The position numbers and the translations under genes are program-made. Below the pieces are notes generated by a model. It saw nothing but the letters and a program-made list of their open reading frames with translations. It had not been told where the DNA came from and ran no database searches. A stretch of 64,000 nucleotides of DNA from assembly GCF_900142255.1 (NCBI RefSeq), contig NZ_FRAF01000014.1, positions 1 to 64,000 of the forward strand, in the 5' to 3' direction. Positions 38,004 through 46,199 of the stretch are shown here, in pieces (position 1 is the stretch's first letter; each line of letters opens with the position of its first letter). The DNA comes from Alicyclobacillus tolerans (GTDB lineage: Bacteria > Bacillota > Bacilli > Alicyclobacillales > Alicyclobacillaceae).

Positions 38004-39236
38004 TCAGGATAGATGAGAAATATAGACCGCATCCGCACCAAATGTAGCAGACAAGGCTTGTTTGGCGAGTTGATAATTCCAAGCTTCCCATACAGGATGG
38101 CCATCTACTGTTTCCCATAAGCCGCCATTTTCGGCAACGCTTTGCCAGTAGGGATTCAATTCATTCAGATAAGTACCTGCAGCAGCTACATCCCTCAACT
38201 GCATAAAAGGAATCCAATGATGATTGATCCAAGCACCACCCTTGACTTCAATAGAGTCCCAGTAATGATTCAATGAAGTTAAATGAGGTGCGCGTAGACG
38301 TTGGAACACAGATTCACCCGTTACACTGGCAGCCAAGCCAAAAATGGCATCACGCGTAGAATAGCCATTGACTCCTGAATATTCGCCACTGCTCATATAA
38401 CGAAAACCACCAGATTTTACATCGTAAAGTGACATTAAGTTATCTAAGGGTGAATGACCATTTACCGTCCATGCTGTAGGACGAATGCCTACGCTGGCAA
38501 GAGCATCCATAACCGTTCCATCAGAGTCTGCATCTGTAGATTGGGAACTGCTTTGATAGAGAAAACCACCATTCGACTGCTGAAGTGAACGCTCGTATTG
38601 CAACGCCTTCGCTATAGCTGGAGATTTTGCTGTCAGTCCCAGAGAACTAAGCGCAGCAATCACATAAGCTGTATCGTTGGAATCGCTCGCTACTCCTGTT
38701 GCATAGCCGAAACCACCATCTTTATTTTGCTGTGCGAGCAACCACGTCTCAGCAAGTTTAGGATTCCATTCGGTATTCCCAGCGTCCTCAAGTGCGATGA
38801 TGGCCAGCGCCTGATTCGTCACACTGCCTGTGACAGTGCCTTTATTGTCATCCGCAAAATAACCTGCATTTTTACCGCTTAAGATTTGTCGGCTAGCCAA
38901 TACATGCACCAAATTGACATGATGCACCTGATGCGGATCACGATGAGTAGCAAGCATGCTCAAAATCACTTTAACAAGCGTTCCTGTACTAGCAGACGCA
39001 GACAGGTCTTTGGCCGGCCATGTAGGTGAAGCAACCATATGTCCTGCTGCAAAATCAGCAATTTTGGTCCAATTCACCAAGCTGTTTGCTTGAGTCGAGT
39101 TCATGTAAGCAACAGCCGACGCCTCAGCTTCTGCTACAGTTGGTTGAGTATTGTTGTTGGCTGCATACACTGTCATGGGCGCGACTAAGAGACTAGCGGC
39201 TAAGAATCCTGTGCCAAAACGAAGAATATGTTTCAC
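38004..39236 (-). CDS. Secreted alpha/alpha-barrel protein, prenyltransferase/intrinsic-factor-like fold
   Basis: 410 residues with a Sec signal peptide (to about residue 25, VYAANNN). The body contains repeated QxxDGGFG-type units: QQNKDGGFGYATG, QQSNGGFLYQSS, KSGGFRYMSS, each followed by a helix with DT/ST-x-Y/A-x-I-A-A-L. These are the marks of the squalene cyclase/prenyltransferase-type alpha/alpha barrel, shared with the alpha domain of vertebrate intrinsic factor and transcobalamin. Terminal aromatic-rich segments (YWDSIEVKGGAW, NPYWQSVAENGGLW) may line a ligand site. Last gene of the ECF operon; a role as extracellular corrinoid or other ligand binder is inference from fold and context. 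Start GTG. Confidence 0.75.
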   Translation of the reverse strand: MKHILRFGTGFLAASLLVAPMTVYAANNNTQPTVAEAEASAVAYMNSTQANSLVNWTKIADFAAGHMVASPTWPAKDLSASASTGTLVKVILSMLATHRDPHQVHHVNLVHVLASRQILSGKNAGYFADDNKGTVTGSVTNQALAIIALEDAGNTEWNPKLAETWLLAQQNKDGGFGYATGVASDSNDTAYVIAALSSLGLTAKSPAIAKALQYERSLQQSNGGFLYQSSSQSTDADSDGTVMDALASVGIRPTAWTVNGHSPLDNLMSLYDVKSGGFRYMSSGEYSGVNGYSTRDAIFGLAASVTGESVFQRLRAPHLTSLNHYWDSIEVKGGAWINHHWIPFMQLRDVAAAGTYLNELNPYWQSVAENGGLWETVDGHPVWEAWNYQLAKQALSATFGADAVYISHLS

Positions 39237-39257
39237 TTGTAAAACCCCTCTCGTTAT

Positions 39258-40016
39258 TTATTTCATAGATTGCGAAGTTTCTTGCGAGGTTTCCTGGACA
39301 GAGCGATTTGAAATCGTCTTTGCCTCCATGCGCTGTTTGTAGCGTTCCATCAAGCGAAAAACGGGTTTCCCAGCCACAAGCACTAGACCTGCTGTAACCC
39401 CTGCATGTGTTGTGTCGAAAGGAAAAAAACTACTCATACAGGCCAGAAGATAAGTGTGCCAATTCAAGTGCTGTTCGCCTATCACGTATTGAATATCCAT
39501 AAACCAGCCAAATCCATACGCTCCAAGGACGGCAACTGGAATTAATCCCCAGACAGGAAAGCGAATCCAAAATTTGCGAATCAGCCCAGCTAAAAGTCCT
39601 ATCCCACCCCAAGCAACCATCTGCCAGGGTGTCCATATTCCTTCACCCAAGATTAAATTTGAACCGATTGCGGTCAATGCTCCAACTGCAGCGCCGACTG
39701 TCGGTCCGAAACTGAAACCAGACATGAGAATAAGAAACGTAGCTGGCTGAACATCTGGAATCCCCTGCACACTATCTCGTCCTACCGAAGCAATCGCCGC
39801 CAATGTAGCGATTACGGTCAACAGCCGGGCATCCTGCAGTTTTCTTTGCATGGTCAAAATGCCTGCATAGCCAGCCAAACCGAGTACAGCCAAGGCTATC
39901 CAATACCAGGCCCACCCATGCAAACTACCATAAATCAACACCACTAAGGCTACTAACAGACTCGCACATATCTGCAGCATTTCAAGACGACGCAGGTTTA
40001 ACATGGACTCTTGCAT
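39258..40016 (-). CDS. ECF transporter substrate-binding S component
   Basis: 252 residues from ATG 40016 (GGGGGTGG box; GTG 40025 is an alternative). Six membrane segments, with PATFLILMSGFSFGPTVGAAVGALTAIGSNLILGEGIWTPWQM matching the small-residue-rich loop and helix pattern of S components, and SFFPFDTTHAGVTAG near the end. The ligand is not readable from the sequence; neighbouring genes suggest a corrinoid. It is encoded behind the fused ATPase and before the barrel protein, overlapping the ATPase gene by 19 bases. Confidence 0.85.
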   Translation of the reverse strand: MQESMLNLRRLEMLQICASLLVALVVLIYGSLHGWAWYWIALAVLGLAGYAGILTMQRKLQDARLLTVIATLAAIASVGRDSVQGIPDVQPATFLILMSGFSFGPTVGAAVGALTAIGSNLILGEGIWTPWQMVAWGGIGLLAGLIRKFWIRFPVWGLIPVAVLGAYGFGWFMDIQYVIGEQHLNWHTYLLACMSSFFPFDTTHAGVTAGLVLVAGKPVFRLMERYKQRMEAKTISNRSVQETSQETSQSMK

Positions 40017-41719
40017 AGGGTCCACCCCCGGAGTCCGGCATCTTTCCAGGTAAACACCTCGTCATCAACTCCCCGAAAAGCTCGTGCCAGCACCGGAGCA
40101 TAAAGCATCGCCTGACTCATCCAGCGGCGTGGATTATCGACGACGACAGCCTGTCCACTGTCTATAAAGACTACCTCATCTGCCCATTCTGCCACAAGTT
40201 CCAAATCGTGCGTTGCCATACATACTGTACCATCCCATCTAGTTAACTCGTCAAGAAGCCAAATCCTTGTATCTGCATCCAGACCGCGTGTGGGTTCATC
40301 GAGCAACAACAAACGTGGTTTCAGCAATAAAGTCAAGCTGATCGACAGGCGCAATTGCTCTCCACCTGATAAATCTTGCGGGGATCGATGACGTTCTGCA
40401 AGCAAATGGACTTGCTTAAGCATTTGAACAAGCCGTTCTTCCGTCAAAGGTTGATTGAATCGGCGAAAGACTCGGCGAAATTCTTCCTCAACACTCTCTT
40501 CAAACAGCCATTGAGCTGGATTCTGAGGCAAATAGGCAATGTCTTTTAGTATCATTCGCTTTCCCTTGCGCATATGGGTTGCCAACAAACTTCCCTTTGC
40601 TTTTCCGGAATGCACAAACAACATGCCTGCAAGAAGTCGCAGTATACTGGATTTGCCCGATCCGTTTGGACCTATTAAACAAATTTTGCTCTGCTCCTTG
40701 AGGGAAAGCGACAACTCCTGCAATACTAATTTTTCCGCTAGAGGATAATAGGCGTTGACATTTTGCAACTCGACCAACCCTTGAACCGGATCGACTTTCG
40801 CCGTCCCTTGCTTGCTGAAATCAATGCACCGTTTGTCAATCTGCTTATCTTCCGAACTGATTTTCGCTGAATCTCCAGCGGTTTTCTGCCTCATCCCATG
40901 GAGCAATTTCTGACGCATGTCCTGAACAGAAAGAGGCGCTTCTAATGGTGATGTTTCTGAACAAAGCGGGTATTGCGCCGTGATCGGCAAAAAAATGGGA
41001 TTGTGCTGTCGCCACCATGCCACGGCCTCACAAGCAGCTCCATGCCAAACCATGGAACCCTGTTCAAGAATAACAACCTGACCAGCATAAGGATAGATGG
41101 ACTGACTCTGATGCTCGGTCATCACCACAGTCATTCCCCATTCTAACTGGAACTGATGAATCATCTGCAAAATACTCTGAGCAGCAGCAGGATCGACCTG
41201 GGATGTAGGTTCATCGAGCAACAAAATTTTAGGATGATGGGCGATGGCAGCGGCCAACGCGACCCGCTGGCGCATACCTCCGGATAATTCAGCAAGCGGT
41301 TTGTCGCGCAAGTGTAAAATACCCATCATTTCCAATACTTCAGTGACCCGCCAGTGCATTTGAGATGGATGAAATCCTAAATTTTCCATCGTGAATGCAA
41401 CTTCCTGGGCAACGTGCTGATAGACAGATTGAGCTTCTGGTTGTTGATGTACATAACCAACCAAGCGTGTATGTTCAATTGGGTCGATGCCGATGAGGGA
41501 ATGGCCAAAGAAAGACACCGTTCCTACAACCTCCCCACCATAAAAACGAGGCAGGGCACCACTGAGTATTTTGAGAAAGGTTGATTTTCCACTGCCATTC
41601 TTTCCTTGTATGTAAACCCACTCTCCCGCCTCCACTTGCCAGTTCTCTATAGAGAGAGCAGGTTGTAGTTGATTGGGGTAAGTATAAAGCAGTTGACCAA
41701 TATCGATTGCGAAGCTCAA
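39998..41719 (-). CDS. ECF transporter energy-coupling ATPase, fused double ABC domain
   Basis: 573 residues with two complete ABC domains in one chain. Domain 1: Walker A GKNGSGKSTFL, signature LSGGMRQRVALAAAIA, Walker B ILLLDEPTSQVD. Domain 2 (from about 315): GPNGSGKSSILRLL, LSGGEQLRLSISLTLL, LLLLDEPTRGLD. It replaces the separate EcfA1/EcfA2 pair. The TTG start overlaps the T-component stop by three bases, so translation is coupled. The linker region (about 225-310) is charged and variable. It drives uptake through the adjacent T and S components. Confidence 0.95.
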   Translation of the reverse strand: MSFAIDIGQLLYTYPNQLQPALSIENWQVEAGEWVYIQGKNGSGKSTFLKILSGALPRFYGGEVVGTVSFFGHSLIGIDPIEHTRLVGYVHQQPEAQSVYQHVAQEVAFTMENLGFHPSQMHWRVTEVLEMMGILHLRDKPLAELSGGMRQRVALAAAIAHHPKILLLDEPTSQVDPAAAQSILQMIHQFQLEWGMTVVMTEHQSQSIYPYAGQVVILEQGSMVWHGAACEAVAWWRQHNPIFLPITAQYPLCSETSPLEAPLSVQDMRQKLLHGMRQKTAGDSAKISSEDKQIDKRCIDFSKQGTAKVDPVQGLVELQNVNAYYPLAEKLVLQELSLSLKEQSKICLIGPNGSGKSSILRLLAGMLFVHSGKAKGSLLATHMRKGKRMILKDIAYLPQNPAQWLFEESVEEEFRRVFRRFNQPLTEERLVQMLKQVHLLAERHRSPQDLSGGEQLRLSISLTLLLKPRLLLLDEPTRGLDADTRIWLLDELTRWDGTVCMATHDLELVAEWADEVVFIDSGQAVVVDNPRRWMSQAMLYAPVLARAFRGVDDEVFTWKDAGLRGWTLCKSPC

Positions 41720-42651
41720 TCACCATTTCCCCTCTTCTGTATATCAAGTCTCCCTTTTCTAACATCTCCCCAAAAGCTCGAGAATAAGGTGAAGAGAAAC
41801 ATAAGCAATGATGTCCACTCGCAGAATCTTTTAAAGGAATTTAAGGAAATCCAATCGGGTTTGATGATAGAAAGATTCAGTAAGGCATATCCGTAAACGA
41901 GCATAATCGCTATCAAAAGACTTACACGCAGCCCATCAGATTTGTGAAAACGCATACGCAAGTAACGGCTGCTCTGACCTATTCCATAACCACGCACCAT
42001 CATGGTTTCAGAAAGTTTCCAGGATCGCTCGAGCGCACGTGAGAGCAACATTCGCAAGGCAACGCCCACTTTCAACACTGCAGCCAGAAAAGCGTTTTGT
42101 CGCTGTTTGCTGGGAAAAAGCCGATCTTGAAACGACAGCCACTCACGAATCTGCTGGTACTCATCCATCACCATTGGCAACATATTGAAAAGAAGTGAAA
42201 GCAGAATACGCAAACGAGCCCATGAATGAGGCAGCCAATGTTGAATATCTTCCGGCTTCACAACTAGAGCCAAAGTCGTCATGGATAGTAGCGCTGTCAG
42301 ATAACGAAGAGTCTGCAGTATCCCAGCGTATAAGCCTTCCGGAGTTAAACGCAACTCCCAGCCTCCCCACAGACGTCCACTCGTCCAAATCAAAGGGGCA
42401 AACGGTGTACCTGCATCAGCGAATATCTGTACAATCGCATATACAATAGCCAGAATCCATAAATAACGCCAGGATAATAAAGAACGTCGTGTACGGGATT
42501 GCTGCAGAAAGAATAAGCAGCCCGATACACCCCATAAAAAAATCATTTGCCAGAGAGAAGTAATTGAAAAAATCAAAAAAAGCCAAGCTATTGCCAAACA
42601 GAGATAAACATACGGATGAGGTTGGCGAATTATTATTGGTCTCTGATTCAT
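41716..42651 (-). CDS. ECF transporter transmembrane T component
   Basis: 311 residues from ATG 42651, which overlaps the DUF4430 gene stop by four bases (ATGA). Membrane segments at the N terminus and in the middle, then the long cytoplasmic helices that hold the coupling A-R-G motifs: SRALERSWKLSETMMVRGYG matches the conserved ARG-type coupling motif of EcfT. It joins S component and ATPases. Second gene of the operon. Confidence 0.92.
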   Translation of the reverse strand: MNQRPIIIRQPHPYVYLCLAIAWLFLIFSITSLWQMIFLWGVSGCLFFLQQSRTRRSLLSWRYLWILAIVYAIVQIFADAGTPFAPLIWTSGRLWGGWELRLTPEGLYAGILQTLRYLTALLSMTTLALVVKPEDIQHWLPHSWARLRILLSLLFNMLPMVMDEYQQIREWLSFQDRLFPSKQRQNAFLAAVLKVGVALRMLLSRALERSWKLSETMMVRGYGIGQSSRYLRMRFHKSDGLRVSLLIAIMLVYGYALLNLSIIKPDWISLNSFKRFCEWTSLLMFLFTLFSSFWGDVRKGRLDIQKRGNGD

Positions 42652-43460
42652 CCTTGACCTGTGGCAGGATTCCATTTGTGATAATCCCATACATCGACAT
42701 CTCCAGCTTTAGGAATAATCTGGAGAGCACCTACGGGCGCTTCCTGACCATTGATATATAAAAACCAGTCGTAAGGTTTACGCTGACTCACAGGTACACC
42801 CGTCCATTGCGAACGAATGCCGTTAATGGAGACTACAAATCCGCCTCCATAAGCGGTTTGTACTTGAAAATTCTGCTCGGTATATTGCATCAGATTCTCG
42901 TCAGGGACAATAGGGATCTCTTTTTGAGCGATGACATGTTCAAACTTACTCACAATCAATGTGAATTCGCCATATGGATGCGATTGCTCTGAACTTGACG
43001 AGCTTTGTTCGGGTGTTGATGTATGTTGGGTAGCAGAAACTGAGGAAGCCCCTGAAATTGAGCTTGAATCTGAACCTGAACGGGTTGAAACAGAGTTCTT
43101 ACTTTTCTGTTGTTGAGTGGAATTTTGATTGGATCCGACGACAGATGAGTTGCTAAGCGAACTTATAGTCGTTGCATGATGCTTAACGTTTACCTGCTTT
43201 TGAGCTGCCTTCGACACACGTTTGGTATCAAACCTAGCATTTGTGGTGCTACGACTATGCAAAGAAGCATGTTTTTCAGGAGATGGGTCAGAAAGCTGAG
43301 GCGAGGATGACTGGGCAGAAATTTGACCCACTTTCTGTAACCATGCGGAAGAAACGGGTGACGTTTCTTTAGACTGATGCTCACTGGTATATACACCTAC
43401 GCCGATTGATGCAGCAGCAATGAACAAAGGAACCAGCCGCAGCCATTGAACGCCCCGCAT
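42648..43460 (-). CDS. Secreted DUF4430 protein (transcobalamin beta-domain-like)
   Basis: 270 residues from ATG 43460 with a GGAGG box; the in-frame upstream part is not used. An N-terminal signal/anchor segment (LVPLFIAAASIGVGVY) is followed by a Ser/Thr/Gln-rich linker of about 120 residues and a C-terminal DUF4430 domain (about 170-270): GGFVVSINGI, YDWFLYINGQEAPVGA and KAGDVDVWDYHKW are typical. The same domain forms the small C-terminal lobe of animal intrinsic factor and transcobalamin. First gene of the ECF operon. Ligand binding at the cell surface is inferred. Confidence 0.85.
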   Translation of the reverse strand: MRGVQWLRLVPLFIAAASIGVGVYTSEHQSKETSPVSSAWLQKVGQISAQSSSPQLSDPSPEKHASLHSRSTTNARFDTKRVSKAAQKQVNVKHHATTISSLSNSSVVGSNQNSTQQQKSKNSVSTRSGSDSSSISGASSVSATQHTSTPEQSSSSSEQSHPYGEFTLIVSKFEHVIAQKEIPIVPDENLMQYTEQNFQVQTAYGGGFVVSINGIRSQWTGVPVSQRKPYDWFLYINGQEAPVGALQIIPKAGDVDVWDYHKWNPATGQG

Positions 43461-43519
43461 GTCCCATCCTCCTTCAAAGTTTCTTTCTAGGCTTTTTTTA
43501 TCTACCATTAAAATCCACC

Positions 43520-43619
43520 GTGGCCACTACCCATACCTAAAGGCAGGGGCTTCTCAGAACACGCATGACGCAACCGCCTACGTTACGTTCTGAAGGCTCA
43601 GTTCGGGCCAAAAGCAACA
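43520..43619 (-). mobile_element. Solitary IS605 right end with reRNA-like unit
   Basis: About 100 bases nearly identical to the right end at 16394-16494, from GTGGCC to the GGGCCAAAAGCAAC segment, with fewer than ten differences, including the TGCCTTTAGGTA version of the RE hairpin (one base changed). No tnpA, tnpB or left end adjoins it. It is either a deletion remnant or a minimal non-autonomous element; it lies between the 45-residue gene's terminator and the DUF4430 start. Confidence 0.85.
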
Positions 43620-43620
43620 T

Positions 43621-43643
43621 AAAAAATGAGCCCAAGAGGGCCC
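43621..43643 (-). terminator. Intrinsic terminator of the 45-residue membrane protein gene
   Basis: GAGCCC (43628-43633) pairs with GGGCCC (43638-43643, one G-T), loop AAGA; on the minus strand ATTTTTT follows. It directly abuts the IS605 remnant. Confidence 0.85.
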
Positions 43644-43677
43644 AAAACGCGCATGGCGCTCCCTGCACTGCTCAATG

Positions 43678-43815
43678 TCAATGAGAAGTGTGAGGATGAT
43701 GAAAACTTTCATCAGATTCTTCCTTGCGAATTTCGTGAATCATATTGATAAAATAGGTTCCCAGCACAGCCACACTCACTGCCAAACCAATATACCAAGG
43801 AATATATTCGTACAT
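43678..43815 (-). CDS. Small membrane protein, 45 residues
   Basis: ATG 43815 follows AAAGGAGT at a proper distance and the ORF ends at a TGA 35 bases before an intrinsic terminator, so it is very likely expressed. The product begins MYEYIPWYIGLAVSVAVLG, a single membrane helix, and ends in an acidic then histidine-rich tail (KEESDESFHHPHTSH). Small proteins of this layout occur as accessory subunits of membrane complexes, but no partner is encoded nearby and the function is unknown. Confidence 0.7.
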   Translation of the reverse strand: MYEYIPWYIGLAVSVAVLGTYFINMIHEIRKEESDESFHHPHTSH

Positions 43816-43949
43816 AAGGATCCACTCCTTTATCTATTAAACATTCATGCGATGTCTACTACTTAGTATACTATTTTATTCAGCCTTATTGGCCAGGAAA
43901 ATTCTTCGCAATTATTACCGATTATCAACAACTACTCTAAAAATGCAGA

Positions 43950-44321
43950 TCAAACAGCATTAAATAGTATACGCTTTTGAATTTCTGCTGGATAAAGCAA
44001 ATCTTTTCTATCATGAGCAAGCGCATCCAATGCGGCTACAAAAGCGTCACCATTGCCTTCCAGAAAAGGGTTTGGCATAACGTAAGCCTGTTGACCGTCA
44101 AAATAGGCAAGTTCAGCGTCTCCTGAAAAGCGCACACCATCCAGAGCACCCCAAATGATTAAAAACTCTCCATCCATATGAGTTTTTTCTTGAAACCATT
44201 GACTCAACGTTTGACAGACTTCGTTAGCATCCTCAGAATGAAAACCATTTTCCCACATCGTCGTTGTATAACCGTGATCGGCCAAAAAACGAGCAAAACC
44301 AGCCATCCATTCTAAACTCAA
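43950..44321 (-). CDS. Uncharacterised 123-residue cytoplasmic protein
   Basis: Soluble, acidic product rich in aromatic residues: WMAGFARFLADHGYTTTMWENGF near the N terminus, an acidic middle with EFLIIWGALDGVRFSGDAELAYFDGQQ and a lysine-arginine rich C terminus. Start TTG 44321 has a GGGAT ribosome site; ATG six codons in is an alternative. No domain recognised. It is monocistronic, divergent from msrB. Confidence 0.6.
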   Translation of the reverse strand: MSLEWMAGFARFLADHGYTTTMWENGFHSEDANEVCQTLSQWFQEKTHMDGEFLIIWGALDGVRFSGDAELAYFDGQQAYVMPNPFLEGNGDAFVAALDALAHDRKDLLYPAEIQKRILFNAV

Positions 44322-44455
44322 GTTTATCCCATCCGTTTCTGTTCAATTTACACACCAAATCGCTACTCCTGTGCTATTCGCTTCATTGAAGCCGCTTCGT
44401 CCAAGTGCCATAATAAAGGCAGTCAACACCCTTACGAAACGAAAGGCGGGAAAAT

Positions 44456-44893
44456 ATGGATCGTCCAACCCTTAAACAACGCTTGACACCACTTCAATAC
44501 GCTGTCACTCAAGAGAACGCCACGGAGCCCCCGTTTCGCAATGAATTCTGGAATCATCACGCGGAAGGAATTTACGTTGACATCGTCAGTGGTGAACCGC
44601 TTTTTTCTTCACTAGACAAATTTGACTCAGCTTGTGGTTGGCCAAGTTTCAGTCAACCTATTGATAAAAATTGTCTGATGGAAAAAACAGACCTCAGTCA
44701 TGGCATGATTCGAACGGAAGTGCGCAGCAAGAATGCAGACAGCCATCTCGGCCACGTTTTTGAAGACGGCCCTCTAGACAAAGGCGGTCTGCGTTACTGT
44801 ATTAATTCTGCTGCTTTACGATTCATACCGAAAGATAAACTAGAGGAAGAAGGCTACGGCTCTTATCTCAAACTATTTGAGAACCGTTCTTAA
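44456..44893 (+). CDS. msrB: Peptide methionine sulfoxide reductase B
   Basis: 145 residues. The family segments [38 protein letters not shown] and the catalytic-cysteine motif [11 protein letters not shown] are all present. The four zinc cysteines found in some MsrB proteins are absent (no CxxC pairs), so this is the zinc-free form. It reduces the R-form of methionine sulfoxide and complements msrA at 33396. Start ATG behind AAAGGCGGG. Confidence 0.97.
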   Translation: MDRPTLKQRLTPLQYAVTQENATEPPFRNEFWNHHAEGIYVDIVSGEPLFSSLDKFDSACGWPSFSQPIDKNCLMEKTDLSHGMIRTEVRSKNADSHLGHVFEDGPLDKGGLRYCINSAALRFIPKDKLEEEGYGSYLKLFENRS

Positions 44894-44940
44894 TCCATCT
44901 CCTCTGATTTGCCGCTCCCCATCGCAAAAACAAGGGTAGC

Positions 44941-46062
44941 TTAAGATTCATGATCTTTGTCGAGCGTTTGGGTGGCGGATGCCTCTTGCACGAGACTTCG
45001 TGAACTGCGTTTAGAGACAATCTGCATAGCTTCCACAAATTTGTTTACATCTGCCTGTAACTCTTCACATTGTTTTTCAAGCAGCGCCTGTTCCTTTTGC
45101 AATCGACGAATCTCCTGCTCACGCAATTCCAGCCGATTTTCAAGTTCTCCGCGCTCTCTGCGCAATCTGACGATTTCTCCACCTTCATCAATGATTTCAA
45201 CAGATTGGAGATATTCAATCAATTGTTGTTTGCTAATTCGCTTATCCACCGAGGATAACGGACGCTCCTCGATCTTCTCCACAGTAGTCTCCTCATGGAC
45301 AACGGGCGTTGACGGCGGCGGAGAAACAAAAACATTTTTCGCTGAAGCATTCGGCAATGTATATTCATCTTCATCTTCACGCGTAAAAAACGGTTTAATG
45401 ACAGATTGCCACCTTGTTTTAGCAGCTTGAGCCCTCTTGGATAGCCATTGGATATCCAACCCCGGACGAGATGTCCACTTGCCAAGCAGAGATGCGCCTG
45501 TGGAAGGTTCTCGTTCCTCAGTGATATCATTTAAAGTAAAGGTACCACTAGCCAGAAAGTCGACCAGTTTGACAACACAAGCTGCATGAAAAGGTCCATC
45601 GAGATCGAGCCGAGCACAATCGGGACAGATTAAATCATCTATCTTTTCAAGAAAACTATCTCGGAAATAAATGGTTCTTGGTAATTCTAAAACAGGTACA
45701 TCTTTTTGTGTGCTGGCCAAAATTAATTTTCTTTGCGCCACCAAACGTTCTGCCGCCAATTCCACTGCATAAGGATGCATGGATTGACCCATCTGATCCA
45801 TTTTTACAAGCATTTCATCCAGACGAATTTGAGCATTGCATGTTTCCTGCAAATGAGTTTCCATCACTTGCAAGACCAAAGACTCCGCTTCTTCTTCCGA
45901 ATCAGGCCAATTGGACAAGACAAAAGATTGCGGTCGACGTTGACTGGCAATAAACTGTTTCGCTTCCTCCACACTAACTTCACTACGGTATTCAGTATCA
46001 AATAACTGAACCTGATATTCTTCCGCCACCTTGATGGCCTCAAAACCTTTGAGCGTCTGCAT
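44941..46062 (-). CDS. Uncharacterised protein with CxxC..HxxC motif and C-terminal coiled coil
   Basis: 373 residues, no signal or membrane segment. At about 143-160 lies CPDCARLDLDGPFHAAC, a Cx2Cx9Hx2C arrangement that could hold zinc. A proline-rich spacer (about 245-255) is followed, from about 285 to 350, by a heptad-like charged coiled coil (LRRERGELENRLELREQEIRRLQKEQALLEKQ in pieces). The whole suggests a scaffold or DNA/RNA-associated protein. Start ATG 46062 has a GGATGAG box. No family recognised. Confidence 0.7.
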   Translation of the reverse strand: MQTLKGFEAIKVAEEYQVQLFDTEYRSEVSVEEAKQFIASQRRPQSFVLSNWPDSEEEAESLVLQVMETHLQETCNAQIRLDEMLVKMDQMGQSMHPYAVELAAERLVAQRKLILASTQKDVPVLELPRTIYFRDSFLEKIDDLICPDCARLDLDGPFHAACVVKLVDFLASGTFTLNDITEEREPSTGASLLGKWTSRPGLDIQWLSKRAQAAKTRWQSVIKPFFTREDEDEYTLPNASAKNVFVSPPPSTPVVHEETTVEKIEERPLSSVDKRISKQQLIEYLQSVEIIDEGGEIVRLRRERGELENRLELREQEIRRLQKEQALLEKQCEELQADVNKFVEAMQIVSKRSSRSLVQEASATQTLDKDHES

Positions 46063-46199
46063 GGTATCTCATCCTCACACGCTGTTGTATGTCGAAAGAG
46101 TATCACGAAATGCGTTTCTTCACCAATCAAAATCTTAAAAAGAGTATAATGTTGATCATCGGCAACGACTTTGAAACGAAACAAATTGGAGGTTTTCCC

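Noticed and set aside
43460-43640. Cobalamin riboswitch upstream of the ECF operon
   Set aside because: The expected B12-box and stems were not found; the space is taken by the IS605 remnant.
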